In this document: piece after piece, positions 26,480 through 34,903 of the stretch
How the letters are laid out: each line of letters opens with the position of its first letter
How positions within the stretch are numbered: the stretch's first letter is position 1
Assembly (NCBI GenBank): GCA_021770925.1
Contig: JAETPY010000013.1
Span: forward strand, 1 to 43,676
DNA: 43,676 bases
Source of the DNA: Erysipelotrichaceae bacterium
GTDB taxonomy: Bacteria > Bacillota_I > Bacilli_A > Erysipelotrichales > Coprobacillaceae
Direction of reading: 5' to 3'
Made by a program: the position numbers and the translations under genes
Notes under the pieces: model-generated
What the model was told of the DNA's origin: nothing
Databases searched by the model: none
What the model saw: only the letters and a program-made list of their open reading frames with translations

Positions 26480-27781
26480 GTGGCAAGTAAAAAATTCATG
26501 GACGCATTAAATTTATTAATTGAAGAAAAAGGAATCGAAAAAGAAGTTTTCTTAACTATGTTAAAAGAATCAATTGCAAAAGCATATAAGAAAAATTATT
26601 TAAATCCCGATGCCAATGTCCGTGTTGAAATTAATGAAAAAACAGGTAAGTTTAGATTATTTGAAATTAGAACAGTAGTTGAAGATCTTGAAGATGAAGA
26701 TATTGAACTATCTTTAGAAGAAGCACAAGCTATTAATCCTTTTTATAAAATAGGAGATGTAGTAGAAACTGAAGCCGATGTTGAACATATTGGGCGTTTA
26801 GCTGCGATTCAAACTAAACAGTTATTTAGACAAAAAATTCGTGAAACTGAAAAAGAAACACTTTATAATGAATTTGCAGATAAAAAAGATGATATTATTA
26901 CAGGAATTGTTGATCGTGTAGAAGATAAGTTTGCGATTGTTAATATTGGTAAAACTGGTGCTTTTTTAGCAATAAATCAACAAATTCCTGGTGAAAAGAT
27001 CAAAGAAGGACAGCATTTAAAAGTGTATGTCAGTGATGTTGATCGTGGAACCAAAGGAACTCATATTGTTGTTAGTAGAATCGAACCTAACTTTGTTAAA
27101 AGACTATTTGAATTAGAAGTACCAGAAGTATATGAAGGAATCGTTGAAATTAAAGCTGTTTCTCGTGAGCCTGGTGAAAGAAGTAAAGTAGCTGTTTACA
27201 CAAGCCATGAAAATGTTGATCCAATTGGTTCATGTGTCGGACCTAAAGGAAGTCGTGTAAAAAATGTTGTTGATGAATTAAATGGTGAAATGATAGATAT
27301 TATTATTTGGAGCAGTGATCCAGTTGTCTTTATTTCAAACGCTTTAAGTCCTTCTGATGTTAAACATGTCGCTATTAATGAAGATGATCATAGTGCACTG
27401 GTAATAGTGCCAGATGATCAGTTGTCATTAGCAATTGGTAAACGTGGTCAAAATGCTCGTTTAGCAGTAAGGCTTACTGGATGGAAAATAGATATTAAGT
27501 CAGTTAGTGAGGCTTTAGAACTTGGTTTAATTACTTTAGATGAAATTAATAATGAATCAAAAGCTTCACCTGTTGATACTAGTTTTGAAGAAGAATTTGC
27601 TCAAGAAATGTTAGAAAAAACATCTGAAGAATTAATTGATGATGAAGATGAGGCAGCAGTGGTTACTCCAGTTAAAAAGGTTATTGAATATGAAGACTTT
27701 GAAGATTTAGATGATGAATACAGCAAATATGATGAAGAAATTGATTATGATGAATATGATAAATATTATGATGCTGATTAA
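26480..27781 (+). CDS. nusA: Transcription termination/antitermination factor NusA
   Basis: NusA binds RNA polymerase and nascent RNA to modulate pausing and termination. It has the N-terminal polymerase-binding domain (~1-125), an S1 domain (GIVDRVEDKFAIVNIG, ~135-200), and KH1/KH2 with VGPKGSRVKNV and IGKRGQNARLAVRLTGW. It starts with GTG after AGGAGG. At 433 residues it is longer than the compact Gram-positive form; the extra part is a very acidic, Tyr-rich tail (about the last 80 residues) likely to be disordered. Confidence 0.97.
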   Translation: MASKKFMDALNLLIEEKGIEKEVFLTMLKESIAKAYKKNYLNPDANVRVEINEKTGKFRLFEIRTVVEDLEDEDIELSLEEAQAINPFYKIGDVVETEADVEHIGRLAAIQTKQLFRQKIRETEKETLYNEFADKKDDIITGIVDRVEDKFAIVNIGKTGAFLAINQQIPGEKIKEGQHLKVYVSDVDRGTKGTHIVVSRIEPNFVKRLFELEVPEVYEGIVEIKAVSREPGERSKVAVYTSHENVDPIGSCVGPKGSRVKNVVDELNGEMIDIIIWSSDPVVFISNALSPSDVKHVAINEDDHSALVIVPDDQLSLAIGKRGQNARLAVRLTGWKIDIKSVSEALELGLITLDEINNESKASPVDTSFEEEFAQEMLEKTSEELIDDEDEAAVVTPVKKVIEYEDFEDLDDEYSKYDEEIDYDEYDKYYDAD

Positions 27782-27793
27782 GGAGTGATGATC

Positions 27794-28051
27794 TTGCGTA
27801 AAATACCATTAAGAAAATGTTTAGCAACTGGTGAACAATTACCAAAAAAAGAATTGATAAGAGTTGTGCGTAATAAAGAAGGCGAAGTATTTGTTGATCC
27901 AACTGGAAAAATGAATGGTCGCGGTGCTTATTTAAAAAGAAGTAAGGCTGCTTTTGAAACGGCAAAAAAGAAAAAGGTTTTAGCCCGAGCTTTGCAAGTA
28001 GAAATTCCAGAACAAATTTTTGAAGAATTGGAAAAATTTGCAAATGAATGA
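27794..28051 (+). CDS. rnpM: RNase P modulator RnpM (YlxR, DUF448)
   Basis: YlxR proteins are small RNA-binding proteins; the B. subtilis member was reported to bind and modulate RNase P. The 85-residue product contains KIPLRKCLATGE, KKELIRVVR and the conserved GRGAYL motif. The start is uncertain. AGGAG at 27781-27785 best suits TTG 27794; ATG 27788 would be only two bases from it. Same operon position as in B. subtilis. Confidence 0.9.
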   Translation: MRKIPLRKCLATGEQLPKKELIRVVRNKEGEVFVDPTGKMNGRGAYLKRSKAAFETAKKKKVLARALQVEIPEQIFEELEKFANE

Positions 28052-28340
28052 TTTTTTAAATACCCTGGGTTTAGCTAATCGGGCTCGTAAAGTTATTACT
28101 GGAGAAATATTAATTAATAAAATTAGATCTAATCAAGTATATTTTGTCATTATTGCTAGTGATGCTAGCGAAAATACCAAAAAAAAGCTTACAGATAAAT
28201 GTACTAGTTATAGTGTTGAATATGTTATAACTAGTAATATTAGTGAACTTTCAAAGGCTATTGGTAAAAACAACCGTGTTGCTTTAGGCATCACGGATAA
28301 CGGATTTGCTAAAAATTTAAAAGAAAAGATAGGAGGGTGA
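28044..28340 (+). CDS. L7Ae/L30e-family RNA-binding protein YlxQ
   Basis: This is a small L7Ae-fold protein, the family that binds kink-turn RNA. The 98-residue product starts [21 protein letters not shown] and has the [18 protein letters not shown] core. ATG 28044 overlaps rnpM by 8 bases; an in-frame TTG at 28020 lies deep inside rnpM and is less likely. The exact role of YlxQ is not settled. Confidence 0.9.
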   Translation: MNDFLNTLGLANRARKVITGEILINKIRSNQVYFVIIASDASENTKKKLTDKCTSYSVEYVITSNISELSKAIGKNNRVALGITDNGFAKNLKEKIGG

Positions 28341-28344
28341 AGTT

Positions 28345-30195
28345 ATGGTGAAGCAAAATAAACATTTAAAGAATAAAAAAGGTGCACCAAAAAAGAAACA
28401 ATTGAAATCTAATTTTCCAACTAAAAAAGATGAAGTAGCTAAAGATGGTGTAATCGTATATGAGGAAGGAATTACAGTTGGACAATTAGCAGAAAAAATT
28501 GGTCAGACACCTGCTAATGTAATTAAAGTATTATTTTTGCTTGGAACTATGGTGACAATTAATTCCCCATTAAACGATGAACAAGTTGAATTAATTTGTT
28601 TAGAATATGGTTTTGAAGTAGAAAAACATGTTGAGGTAAATGAAGTTAATTTTGAAGAAATTGATATTGTTGATGATGAAAAAGATCTAGTACCTCGCTG
28701 TCCTGTTGTTACGATAATGGGACATGTTGATCATGGTAAAACAACATTATTAGATACAGTTAGAAAATCAGCTGTTGTTGAAGGAGAATTTGGTGGAATT
28801 ACTCAACATATCGGTGCTTATCAAGTTGATGTAAATGGAAAAAAAGTAACTTTTTTAGATACTCCTGGTCATGAAGCTTTTACTGCTATGAGAGCTCGTG
28901 GAGCACAAGTAACAGATATTGTAATTATTGTTGTAGCTGCTGATGATGGTGTTATGCCACAGACTAAAGAAGCAATTGATCATGCAAAAGCTGCAGGTGT
29001 ACCTATTGTTGTAGCGGTTAATAAAATTGATAAAGAAGGTGCTGATCCAGAAAGAATCAAAGGAGAAATGTCTGAATATGGACTTTTACCTGAAGACTGG
29101 GGTGGAGATACAGTATATTGTGAAATCTCTGCAAAAAAAGGAATTGGTATTGAAGAATTATTAGAAACTCTAACTGTAGTAGCTGAATTAGCTGATCTGA
29201 AAGCTAATCCAAATCGCTATGCATACGGTAGTGTTGTTGAAGGTAAACTAGATAAGGGACGAGGGCCAGTTGCTACTTTACTAGTTGAAAATGGAACTTT
29301 AAGAGCTGGTGATCCAATTGTTGTTGGTACTGCTTATGGACGAGTTCGTCAAATGCTGGATGATCGTGGTAAAATTATTAAAGAAGCACTTCCAGCTACT
29401 CCAGTAGAGATTACTGGTTTAAATGATGTACCTGTAGCTGGTGATAAATTTATGGTTTTTGAAAGTGAAAAACAGGCTCGTAGTGTAGGAGAATCTCGTT
29501 TAAAAGCTAAACAAGATAAAGAACGCAGTACAGGAGCTGCATTATCACTTGATGATTTATTTTCTCAAATCAAGGATGGAGAAGTAATTGATTTAAATAT
29601 TATTGTTAAAGCAGATGTTCAAGGAACTGCAGAAGCAGTTAAGGCTTCGCTTGAAAAAATTGATGTTGAAGGAGTAAGAGTTAATGTTATTCGTTCAACA
29701 GCAGGTGGAATTTCAGAATCTGATGTATTATTGGCTACGGCATCTAAAGCAATTATCTATGGTTTTAATGTTCGTCCTAATGCAAAAGTTCGCCAAAAAG
29801 CAGAAGAAGAAGGAATTGAAATTCGTCTGCATAACATAATTTATAAGATGGTTGAAGAAATTGAAACTGCAATGAAAGGAATGCTGGCACCAGAAGTAAA
29901 AGAAGTAGTTACTGGACAGGCAGAAATTCGCCAAGTAATTAAAGTTTCTAAGATAGGTAATATTGCTGGATGTTATGTAACAGATGGATTCATTCGTCGT
30001 AACTGTGGAGTACGCTTACTTCGTGATGGAGTTGTTGTATATGAGGGTAAATTAGGATCATTAAAACGTTTCCAGGATGATGTAAAAGAAGTTGCCAGCG
30101 GTTTTGAATGTGGTTTAAGTATTGAAAACTTTAATGATATTAAAGAAGGAGATATTGTTGAAGGCTATATCATGGAAGAAGTTGAAATTAAGTAG
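28345..30195 (+). CDS. infB: Translation initiation factor IF-2
   Basis: IF-2 is the GTPase that brings fMet-tRNA to the 30S subunit and promotes subunit joining. G1 is GHVDHGKTT (126-134), G3 is DTPGH (172-176) and G4 is NKID (226-229). A single IF2-N module (~40-90) sits before the G domain, and the C-terminal beta-barrel domains are complete. At 616 residues it is a short version, because the N-terminal extension is small. The RBS is AGGAGGGTGA. Confidence 0.97.
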   Translation: MVKQNKHLKNKKGAPKKKQLKSNFPTKKDEVAKDGVIVYEEGITVGQLAEKIGQTPANVIKVLFLLGTMVTINSPLNDEQVELICLEYGFEVEKHVEVNEVNFEEIDIVDDEKDLVPRCPVVTIMGHVDHGKTTLLDTVRKSAVVEGEFGGITQHIGAYQVDVNGKKVTFLDTPGHEAFTAMRARGAQVTDIVIIVVAADDGVMPQTKEAIDHAKAAGVPIVVAVNKIDKEGADPERIKGEMSEYGLLPEDWGGDTVYCEISAKKGIGIEELLETLTVVAELADLKANPNRYAYGSVVEGKLDKGRGPVATLLVENGTLRAGDPIVVGTAYGRVRQMLDDRGKIIKEALPATPVEITGLNDVPVAGDKFMVFESEKQARSVGESRLKAKQDKERSTGAALSLDDLFSQIKDGEVIDLNIIVKADVQGTAEAVKASLEKIDVEGVRVNVIRSTAGGISESDVLLATASKAIIYGFNVRPNAKVRQKAEEEGIEIRLHNIIYKMVEEIETAMKGMLAPEVKEVVTGQAEIRQVIKVSKIGNIAGCYVTDGFIRRNCGVRLLRDGVVVYEGKLGSLKRFQDDVKEVASGFECGLSIENFNDIKEGDIVEGYIMEEVEIK

Positions 30196-30203
30196 GTGAT
30201 TAC

Positions 30204-30551
30204 ATGGCTTTAAAAAAAGAGAAAGTTAGTGGTATTATTCAAAGAGAATTATCACAGATCCTTCAAACTGAAGTACGTGATCCTAAAATTGGTTTTTGTA
30301 CAATTACTGCAGTTGAATTGACTAATGATTTATCAATTGCTAAAATTTATGTAACTTTTTTAGGTAAAGATTTTAATACTCGTAAAGGGATGCAGGCTTT
30401 AGAGCGTTCTAAAGGATTTATTCGTTCGTTACTTGCAAAACGACTTACTATTCGTAAAGTACCTGAATTATTTTTCATCAATGATACTTCTTTAGAGTAT
30501 GGTAATAAGATTGAAAAGATAATAGATAATCTAAATCATCATGGTGAATAA
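30204..30551 (+). CDS. rbfA: 30S ribosome-binding factor RbfA
   Basis: RbfA assists maturation of the 16S rRNA 5' end and cold adaptation. The KH-like product has 115 residues with RELSQILQTEVRDPKIGFCTITAVELTNDLS broken across its first 45 positions, and KRLTIRKVPELFFINDTS near the end. It starts 8 bases after infB and closes the operon before a strong terminator. Confidence 0.96.
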   Translation: MALKKEKVSGIIQRELSQILQTEVRDPKIGFCTITAVELTNDLSIAKIYVTFLGKDFNTRKGMQALERSKGFIRSLLAKRLTIRKVPELFFINDTSLEYGNKIEKIIDNLNHHGE

Positions 30552-30556
30552 TTTTT

Positions 30557-30606
30557 AAGGTTTTGATTTATTACTTTAATGTAATTAAAAGATCAAAACC
30601 TTTTTT
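30557..30606 (+). terminator. Terminator of the rimP-rbfA operon
   Basis: AAGGTTTTGAT (30557-30567) pairs with ATCAAAACCTT (30592-30602), followed by T's. The 24-base loop contains a small TTAC/GTAA stem. Confidence 0.85.
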
Positions 30607-30611
30607 GTTTG

Positions 30612-30640
30612 TTGTAGCAAAATCTTTTAAATGTTATAAT
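30612..30640 (+). promoter_or_regulatory. Promoter of the DUF4062 gene
   Basis: TTGTAG (30612-30617), 17 bases, TATAAT (30635-30640) with TGT extension. The gene is therefore an independent unit. Confidence 0.75.
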
Positions 30641-30666
30641 TAAAATACGAAAGAAAGGGGAAAACT

Positions 30667-31596
30667 ATGGCAAATGTAATTTTAAAACAGCATATACCCG
30701 TTTTTGTTTCATCAACCTACGAAGATTTGATTCCATATCGTGATCAAGTTAGAGAAGTTATCGCTGGATTAGAACAAATAGTAAAAGGAATGGAATATTT
30801 TGGTTCTAGTCCAAGTAATTCACTAGAAACCTGTTTATCTCATGTAAGAGAAAGTAAAGTGTTTATTTCAATTATTGCTATGCGTTATGGTTCAATTCAT
30901 GAAGAATTTGATTTTTCCTATTCAGAATTAGAATATAATGAGGCTATAAAAAATAACATTCCTACTCTAGTTTATATCTTGGATGATAATCATCCGATTC
31001 CGCCTAAATTTGTTGATACGGGAATTAAAGCAGAAAAATTAAAGACTTTTAAAGAAAAATTGAAAAAAAAACATACTGTTAGTTTTTTTACTACACCTGA
31101 GGATTTAAGAGATAAAGTTCGTAGAGATCTAGTAGATACTTTAAGCGGGTTAGAGGAAAATATTAAATCTGAGATCGAAAAAAATAAAAACTTTGAAATA
31201 AAAAGCGAAAATTTAAATGAAGAGATCATTAATGAATTTTATCTTCGTCCTAAAAAACATGCTGGTAAAGAAGGAAAAATAAAATTACAAATAATTGATA
31301 AACCATTTGCGGTAAAGGAAGAAATTATAAATTCTGTAGGTTTAACAATTGGTGATACGATTGGTCGGAGAGTAAATACTTTTGATTTTGAAACTAATAA
31401 AGTAAGTATTTATGCTGATGGAGAAAATGCTGACTGGTTGGAAAAATTAGCTGTTAATGATGTAGTAGAAGTAAAAGTTCGTTTAAATTACTGTGTTATA
31501 AAAGAAAAAAGGACAGCTAGTAATGGTGAAATCATATCTGATTTAACTGATAGAGTATATAAGTGTTTAATTTTATTAGAAATTGAAAAGAAATAA
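30667..31596 (+). CDS. Stand-alone DUF4062-domain protein with uncharacterised C-terminal domain
   Basis: Residues ~9-110 match DUF4062 by eye: IPVFVSSTYEDLIPYRDQV, then ETCLSHVRESKVFISIIAMRYGS, SYSELEYNEAIKNNIP and TLVYILDD. This is a flavodoxin/TIR-like fold usually found at the N-terminus of large STAND NTPases and other signalling or defence proteins. Here no NTPase follows. A helical linker (~130-190) leads to a beta-rich ~115-residue domain (KIKLQIIDKP...VGLTIGDTIGRRVNTFDF...KVSIYADGENADWLEKLAVNDVVEVKVRL) that I do not recognise; it resembles an OB- or barrel-like module. No catalytic residues can be assigned. It has its own extended -10 promoter and RBS (AAAGGGG). A sensor or effector role is speculation. 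Confidence 0.75.
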   Translation: MANVILKQHIPVFVSSTYEDLIPYRDQVREVIAGLEQIVKGMEYFGSSPSNSLETCLSHVRESKVFISIIAMRYGSIHEEFDFSYSELEYNEAIKNNIPTLVYILDDNHPIPPKFVDTGIKAEKLKTFKEKLKKKHTVSFFTTPEDLRDKVRRDLVDTLSGLEENIKSEIEKNKNFEIKSENLNEEIINEFYLRPKKHAGKEGKIKLQIIDKPFAVKEEIINSVGLTIGDTIGRRVNTFDFETNKVSIYADGENADWLEKLAVNDVVEVKVRLNYCVIKEKRTASNGEIISDLTDRVYKCLILLEIEKK

Positions 31597-31605
31597 TTTA
31601 AGATT

Positions 31606-31614
31606 TGTTATAAT
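31606..31614 (+). promoter_or_regulatory. Extended -10 promoter before the aldose-epimerase gene
   Basis: TGT-TATAAT (31606-31614), with TTGAAA (31583-31588) at a long 20-base spacing. Confidence 0.5.
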
Positions 31615-31652
31615 AAGTTTAGTTTTGTTGGAAAGGTATACAGGTAAAGAAA

Positions 31653-32531
31653 ATGATTACATTAAAAAATGATTTTTTAGAAGTACAATTAGCTAATAAA
31701 GGTGCTGAAATTATTAAAATTATTGGTCAAAAAGATCAAATAAATTATATGTGGCGTCGTGATCCGATTCAATGGGGAAGTAGTGCACCAGTTTTATTCC
31801 CTATCGTTGGGGCTTTACAAAATAATGAATGTCGTATCGATGGTAAGACATACAGTATGACGCAACATGGCTTTTCACGTCATAGTGAATATCGGGCAAA
31901 TCAAATTAGTGACCAGGAAGTAGTGTTTACACTCACATCAAATGCAGAGATTGCTAAACAATATCCGTATTTGTTTAAATTAGATGTTACTTATACTTTA
32001 GATAAGAATACTTTAATATGTAATTTTAAAGTAACAAATATTGATAATCGAGAAATATATTTTCAAATTGGTGGTCATCCTGCTTTTGCTTGTCCTTTCA
32101 TGGAAAATGAATCCAGCAATGATTATTATTTGGAATTTAGTGAAAATGAAACTTTATCACGTAAAGTGCTTAACCTTGAAAAGAAGGGCATTACTCATGA
32201 AACAGAAAGTTTTTTAGATAATGAAAAAAGGTTCTTTATTCGCCAACAATTATTTAGTAATGATACAATAGTTTTAGAAAATTTCAAATCTGAAAAAATA
32301 GCTTTGAAATCTTTGAATCATGACAAATCATTAGTAATACACATGCCTGGCTTTAAGCATTTAGGTATTTGGGCAGCTAAACATGTAGGTGGTTTAATTG
32401 CTGTCGAACCATGGTTTGGTCATAGTGACTATGTAGATTTTACAGGTGAATTTAAAGATAAAGAGGGCATTACAGCTTTAAAACCTGGTGAAGTATTTGA
32501 TGCAACATTAAAAATCGAAATTAACCAATAA
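31653..32531 (+). CDS. Aldose 1-epimerase family protein (LacX-like)
   Basis: The galactose-mutarotase fold is clear: NKGAEIIKI, WGSSAPVLFPIVGAL, TQHGFSRHSEY, FQIGGHPAFACP and GGLIAVEPWFGHSD. Putative catalytic residues are His72 or His142 and Glu252. The 292-residue length and start resemble the LacX/YihR-type epimerase relatives of Firmicutes, whose exact sugar substrate is unknown. It stands alone, not in a sugar operon, so the substrate cannot be inferred from neighbours. Confidence 0.88.
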   Translation: MITLKNDFLEVQLANKGAEIIKIIGQKDQINYMWRRDPIQWGSSAPVLFPIVGALQNNECRIDGKTYSMTQHGFSRHSEYRANQISDQEVVFTLTSNAEIAKQYPYLFKLDVTYTLDKNTLICNFKVTNIDNREIYFQIGGHPAFACPFMENESSNDYYLEFSENETLSRKVLNLEKKGITHETESFLDNEKRFFIRQQLFSNDTIVLENFKSEKIALKSLNHDKSLVIHMPGFKHLGIWAAKHVGGLIAVEPWFGHSDYVDFTGEFKDKEGITALKPGEVFDATLKIEINQ

Positions 32532-32557
32532 TGACAAAAATTTTGTTATAAAAGATT

Positions 32558-32563
32558 TATAAT
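32558..32563 (+). promoter_or_regulatory. -10 box six bases before the Cse60-like start codon
   Basis: TATAAT (32558-32563) ends 6 bases before the ATG at 32570, so transcription would begin at or next to the start codon. No good -35 is seen at 17 bases (ATGACA at 32531 is 21 bases away). Confidence 0.4.
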
Positions 32564-32569
32564 TTAATC

Positions 32570-32743
32570 ATGAAAGTAAAAATAATTGAAAAAACTCATG
32601 AATTAGATTTAGAAGATGAAATTAATGATTTTATTGCTAAAAAAGATCCTGAAATTTTAGCTATGCATTATCAAGTAGCAATGACTTTTTCTAGCGAACT
32701 AGAATATAGTTTTAGCTGTTTGATTGAATATGAGGATAAATAA
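32570..32743 (+). CDS. Cse60-like small protein
   Basis: The 57-residue product begins MKVKIIEKTHELDLEDEIND and continues with a short beta-alpha-beta pattern ending in a YSFSCLIEYED strand. It resembles the Cse60 family of ~60-residue proteins known from sporulation-related expression in B. subtilis; molecular function is unknown. No Shine-Dalgarno sequence precedes the ATG, and a -10 box lies just upstream. The stop codon is within a terminator stem, so the gene forms a tiny self-contained unit. Confidence 0.65.
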   Translation: MKVKIIEKTHELDLEDEINDFIAKKDPEILAMHYQVAMTFSSELEYSFSCLIEYEDK

Positions 32744-32762
32744 ATTTTATTTATCCTTTTTG
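32733..32762 (+). terminator. Terminator overlapping the Cse60-like gene end
   Basis: AGGATAAATAA (32733-32743) pairs with TTATTTATCCT (32747-32757), loop ATT, then T's. The left arm contains the stop codon. Confidence 0.85.
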
Positions 32763-32807
32763 AATAGTTTCTTTAAAAATGCTAAAACTAGTAGTGGAGG
32801 TGATTCC

Positions 32808-32957
32808 ATGGCAAAAGATGTATGTTGTCATGTTGACAATTGTTTATACAATCATGATTGTAAGTGTGATGCCCAAGAAATTACTGTATGTAATTGTAAA
32901 TGTAATGAAGCAAAAGAAATTAAAGAAACTGCTTGTGAAACTTTTAAATGTAGATAG
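32808..32957 (+). CDS. DUF1540 cysteine-rich small protein
   Basis: The 49-residue product has ten cysteines (6, 7, 12, 18, 20, 28, 30, 32, 43, 48) in the DUF1540 pattern: C.V..C.YN....C.A..I.V, ending in an ACETFKC block. Function is unknown; the pattern suggests metal binding and the family is common in spore-forming Firmicutes. The start at ATG 32808 is fixed by TGGAGGTGATTCC. A longer in-frame start at 32724 overlaps the Cse60-like gene and lacks family sequence. Confidence 0.85.
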   Translation: MAKDVCCHVDNCLYNHDCKCDAQEITVCNCKCNEAKEIKETACETFKCR

Positions 32958-32980
32958 GAACTTCGGTTCCTATTTATTTT
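32954..32980 (+). terminator. Terminator with a UUCG tetraloop after DUF1540
   Basis: ATAGGAAC (32954-32961) pairs with GTTCCTAT (32966-32973) closed by C(TTCG)G, followed by TTATTTT. Confidence 0.8.
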
Positions 32981-32991
32981 GTTATAAAACG

Positions 32992-33000
32992 TGTTATAAT
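32992..33000 (+). promoter_or_regulatory. Extended -10 promoter of the lipoprotein gene
   Basis: TGT-TATAAT (32992-33000), with a weak -35. Confidence 0.5.
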
Positions 33001-33016
33001 GGTAGCGGTGATGAGC

Positions 33017-33517
33017 ATGAAAAGAATTATCTTTGTTATCATTTGTATATTATTAGCTGGCTGTTCTAATAATGATCCAGTTAATGATAAAAGTAATAGG
33101 CTGTATGAACAATATAAATTATATGAACAAATACTTAATAAAACAAAAAACTATCAAGATGGCAGTGATGAATTTTCAATAAAATTAATTATAAATAAAA
33201 TTGATGATAGTATGAATCGTTATGATATTGTTATTGACAGTCCTAAAATAAATATGTATCATTTACAAGCAATTGCTAAAGTTGAGCAGGATGAAAGTGA
33301 CAGTTTACCTAGTTTAGGAATTCTTGAAGATGAAGTATTTTCACTTGTTCCTAATATTATAGATAAAGCTAAGGGAATTTATAAAGGTGTAAATTTATCT
33401 GGCGTTACTGAAAAAAAAGAATTTAATATTTTAGTATATTTAACTTTTTATAGTGATGAAAATAGTAAGAAAAAAGAAGAGAGGTTTATAAGGTTATATG
33501 ATAATACGATTAGATAA
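33017..33517 (+). CDS. Small lipoprotein of unknown function
   Basis: A signal peptide with lipobox LAGC (MKRIIFVIICILLAGCSNN) marks a membrane-anchored lipoprotein, lipidated at Cys16 after cleavage. The 166 residues have no recognised domain; the mature part is hydrophilic with alternating strands (FSIKLIINKID, MNRYDIVID) and a C-terminal LVYLTFYSDE segment. The ATG at 33017 follows a GGTGATG-type RBS; the earlier in-frame ATG (32999) lies in the -10 box. It overlaps the pseudouridine synthase gene by 20 bases, so the two are co-transcribed. Confidence 0.8.
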   Translation: MKRIIFVIICILLAGCSNNDPVNDKSNRLYEQYKLYEQILNKTKNYQDGSDEFSIKLIINKIDDSMNRYDIVIDSPKINMYHLQAIAKVEQDESDSLPSLGILEDEVFSLVPNIIDKAKGIYKGVNLSGVTEKKEFNILVYLTFYSDENSKKKEERFIRLYDNTIR

Positions 33518-34217
33518 ATTATTGGCTAATTATGGAATAGGGACTAGAAGAGAAGTTAAAGCTTATATTAGAAAAGGGTTTGTAGAAGTAAATGGAAAAA
33601 TAATAAAAAAAGATGATTATAAAGTTGATTATGAAAAAGATATAATTATTTTTGATGGTGAGACGATTAACTATCGGCCATATGTTTATTTAATGCTCAA
33701 TAAACCTCAAGGATATGTTAGCGCTACTAAAGATAATGTTCATCCTACAGTGATTGATTTGATTGCTGGATATGAAAACTATGATTTATTTCCTGTTGGA
33801 AGACTGGATATTGATACAGAGGGTTTGCTGTTAATAAGTAATGATGGCGATTTTTCTCATAAACTTATGGCTCCAAGCAGAAATCATTCAAAAATTTATT
33901 TAGCTGATATTGAAGGAATTATGGATGAAAATGATATTGAGGCTTTTAAAAATGGTATTATCTTAGATAATGGATATAAATGTAAAGAGGCTGATTTACA
34001 AATACTTGAAGCTGATAATAATTATTGTAAAGTACAAATTGAAATTTTTGAAGGCAAGTTCCATCAAGTCAAAAAAATGGTTGAAGCCTGCAATAAACAT
34101 GTGACTCATTTGAAACGCTTAAAAATTAAGAACCTGGTATTAGATCGAAGTTTAGGATTAGGTGATTTTCGTGAACTTACTGATGAGGAATTAGTCGACT
34201 TGATGAATGATTTATGA
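33498..34217 (+). CDS. rsuA: RsuA-family rRNA pseudouridine synthase
   Basis: It has an N-terminal S4 RNA-binding domain (MIIRLDKLLANYGIGTRREV, ~1-55) and a catalytic domain with the GRLDIDTEGLLL motif; Asp104 is the catalytic residue. MLNKPQGYVSATKDNVHPTV and FEGKFHQVKKM fit the RsuA group (16S pseudouridine 516 in E. coli) rather than RluB, but the exact target is inferred. Length is 239. The start lies inside the end of the lipoprotein gene. Confidence 0.9.
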   Translation: MIIRLDKLLANYGIGTRREVKAYIRKGFVEVNGKIIKKDDYKVDYEKDIIIFDGETINYRPYVYLMLNKPQGYVSATKDNVHPTVIDLIAGYENYDLFPVGRLDIDTEGLLLISNDGDFSHKLMAPSRNHSKIYLADIEGIMDENDIEAFKNGIILDNGYKCKEADLQILEADNNYCKVQIEIFEGKFHQVKKMVEACNKHVTHLKRLKIKNLVLDRSLGLGDFRELTDEELVDLMNDL

Positions 34218-34249
34218 TAGAATATGCATATATGTAAAGGGGAGTAGTA

Positions 34250-34903
34250 ATGCGACTTAGAAATAATCCAAAGGCTTATGAAATAATGAATGAAAATACT
34301 GATTTTGTTGTAATTGAGCCTGAAAATTTTAAAAATAAGTGGAAAGAGATTTTTGGTAATGATAAGCCTATCTATATTGAAATTGGTATGGGAAAAGGTG
34401 ATTTTATTTATGAAAATGCTCGTCGTAATCCAGATATTAATTTTATAGGAATTGAAAAATATCCAAGTGTTTTAGCTGCTGCTATTAATAAAATTAATAT
34501 TCAGGAAGATAAAGTTAATAATCTTCGTTTGATGCGTTATGATGCAATTGAATTGAATGATATTTTTAATGAAAATGAAGTTGATAAAATCTTTTTGAAT
34601 TTTAGCGATCCTTGGCCTAAAAATCGTCATGAAAAAAGAAGATTAACTTCTCATAAGTTTCTAGATGTTTATCATAAAATATTAGTAACTGATGGTTCAA
34701 TTGAATTTAAAACAGATAATCGTAGTTTATTTGAATATTCAATAATTTCTTTAAATCAATATCCAATGGATATTGAAGATGTTAATCTTGATTTACATCA
34801 TAGCCCCGAAAATGAAACTAATATTATGACTGAATATGAAAGAAAATTTTGTAAAAAAGGACCAATTTATAAATTGATAGCGAGGTATCGGAAAAATGGA
34901 TAA
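34250..34903 (+). CDS. trmB: tRNA (guanine-N7)-methyltransferase
   Basis: TrmB methylates G46 in the tRNA variable loop with S-adenosylmethionine. The cofactor motif is YIEIGMGKGDFI. FIGIEKYPSVLAAA, LNFSDPWPKNRHEKRRLT and IEFKTDNRSLF are diagnostic. Length 217 is normal. A possible promoter (TCGACT, 17 bases, TAGAAT with TGA extension, ending near 34223) lies at the end of the preceding gene. It overlaps ytpP by 8 bases. Confidence 0.96.
   Translation: MRLRNNPKAYEIMNENTDFVVIEPENFKNKWKEIFGNDKPIYIEIGMGKGDFIYENARRNPDINFIGIEKYPSVLAAAINKINIQEDKVNNLRLMRYDAIELNDIFNENEVDKIFLNFSDPWPKNRHEKRRLTSHKFLDVYHKILVTDGSIEFKTDNRSLFEYSIISLNQYPMDIEDVNLDLHHSPENETNIMTEYERKFCKKGPIYKLIARYRKNG

Noticed and set aside
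27681-28043. 120-codon - strand frame across the end of nusA and rnpM
   Set aside because: Composition (His/Gln/Leu/Phe-rich) is what antisense of an acidic tail gives; it overlaps conserved genes.
32779-33069. 96-codon + strand frame overlapping the DUF1540 gene
   Set aside because: It is a shadow in another frame of the Cys-rich gene and the lipoprotein start, with no RBS of its own and no family sequence.
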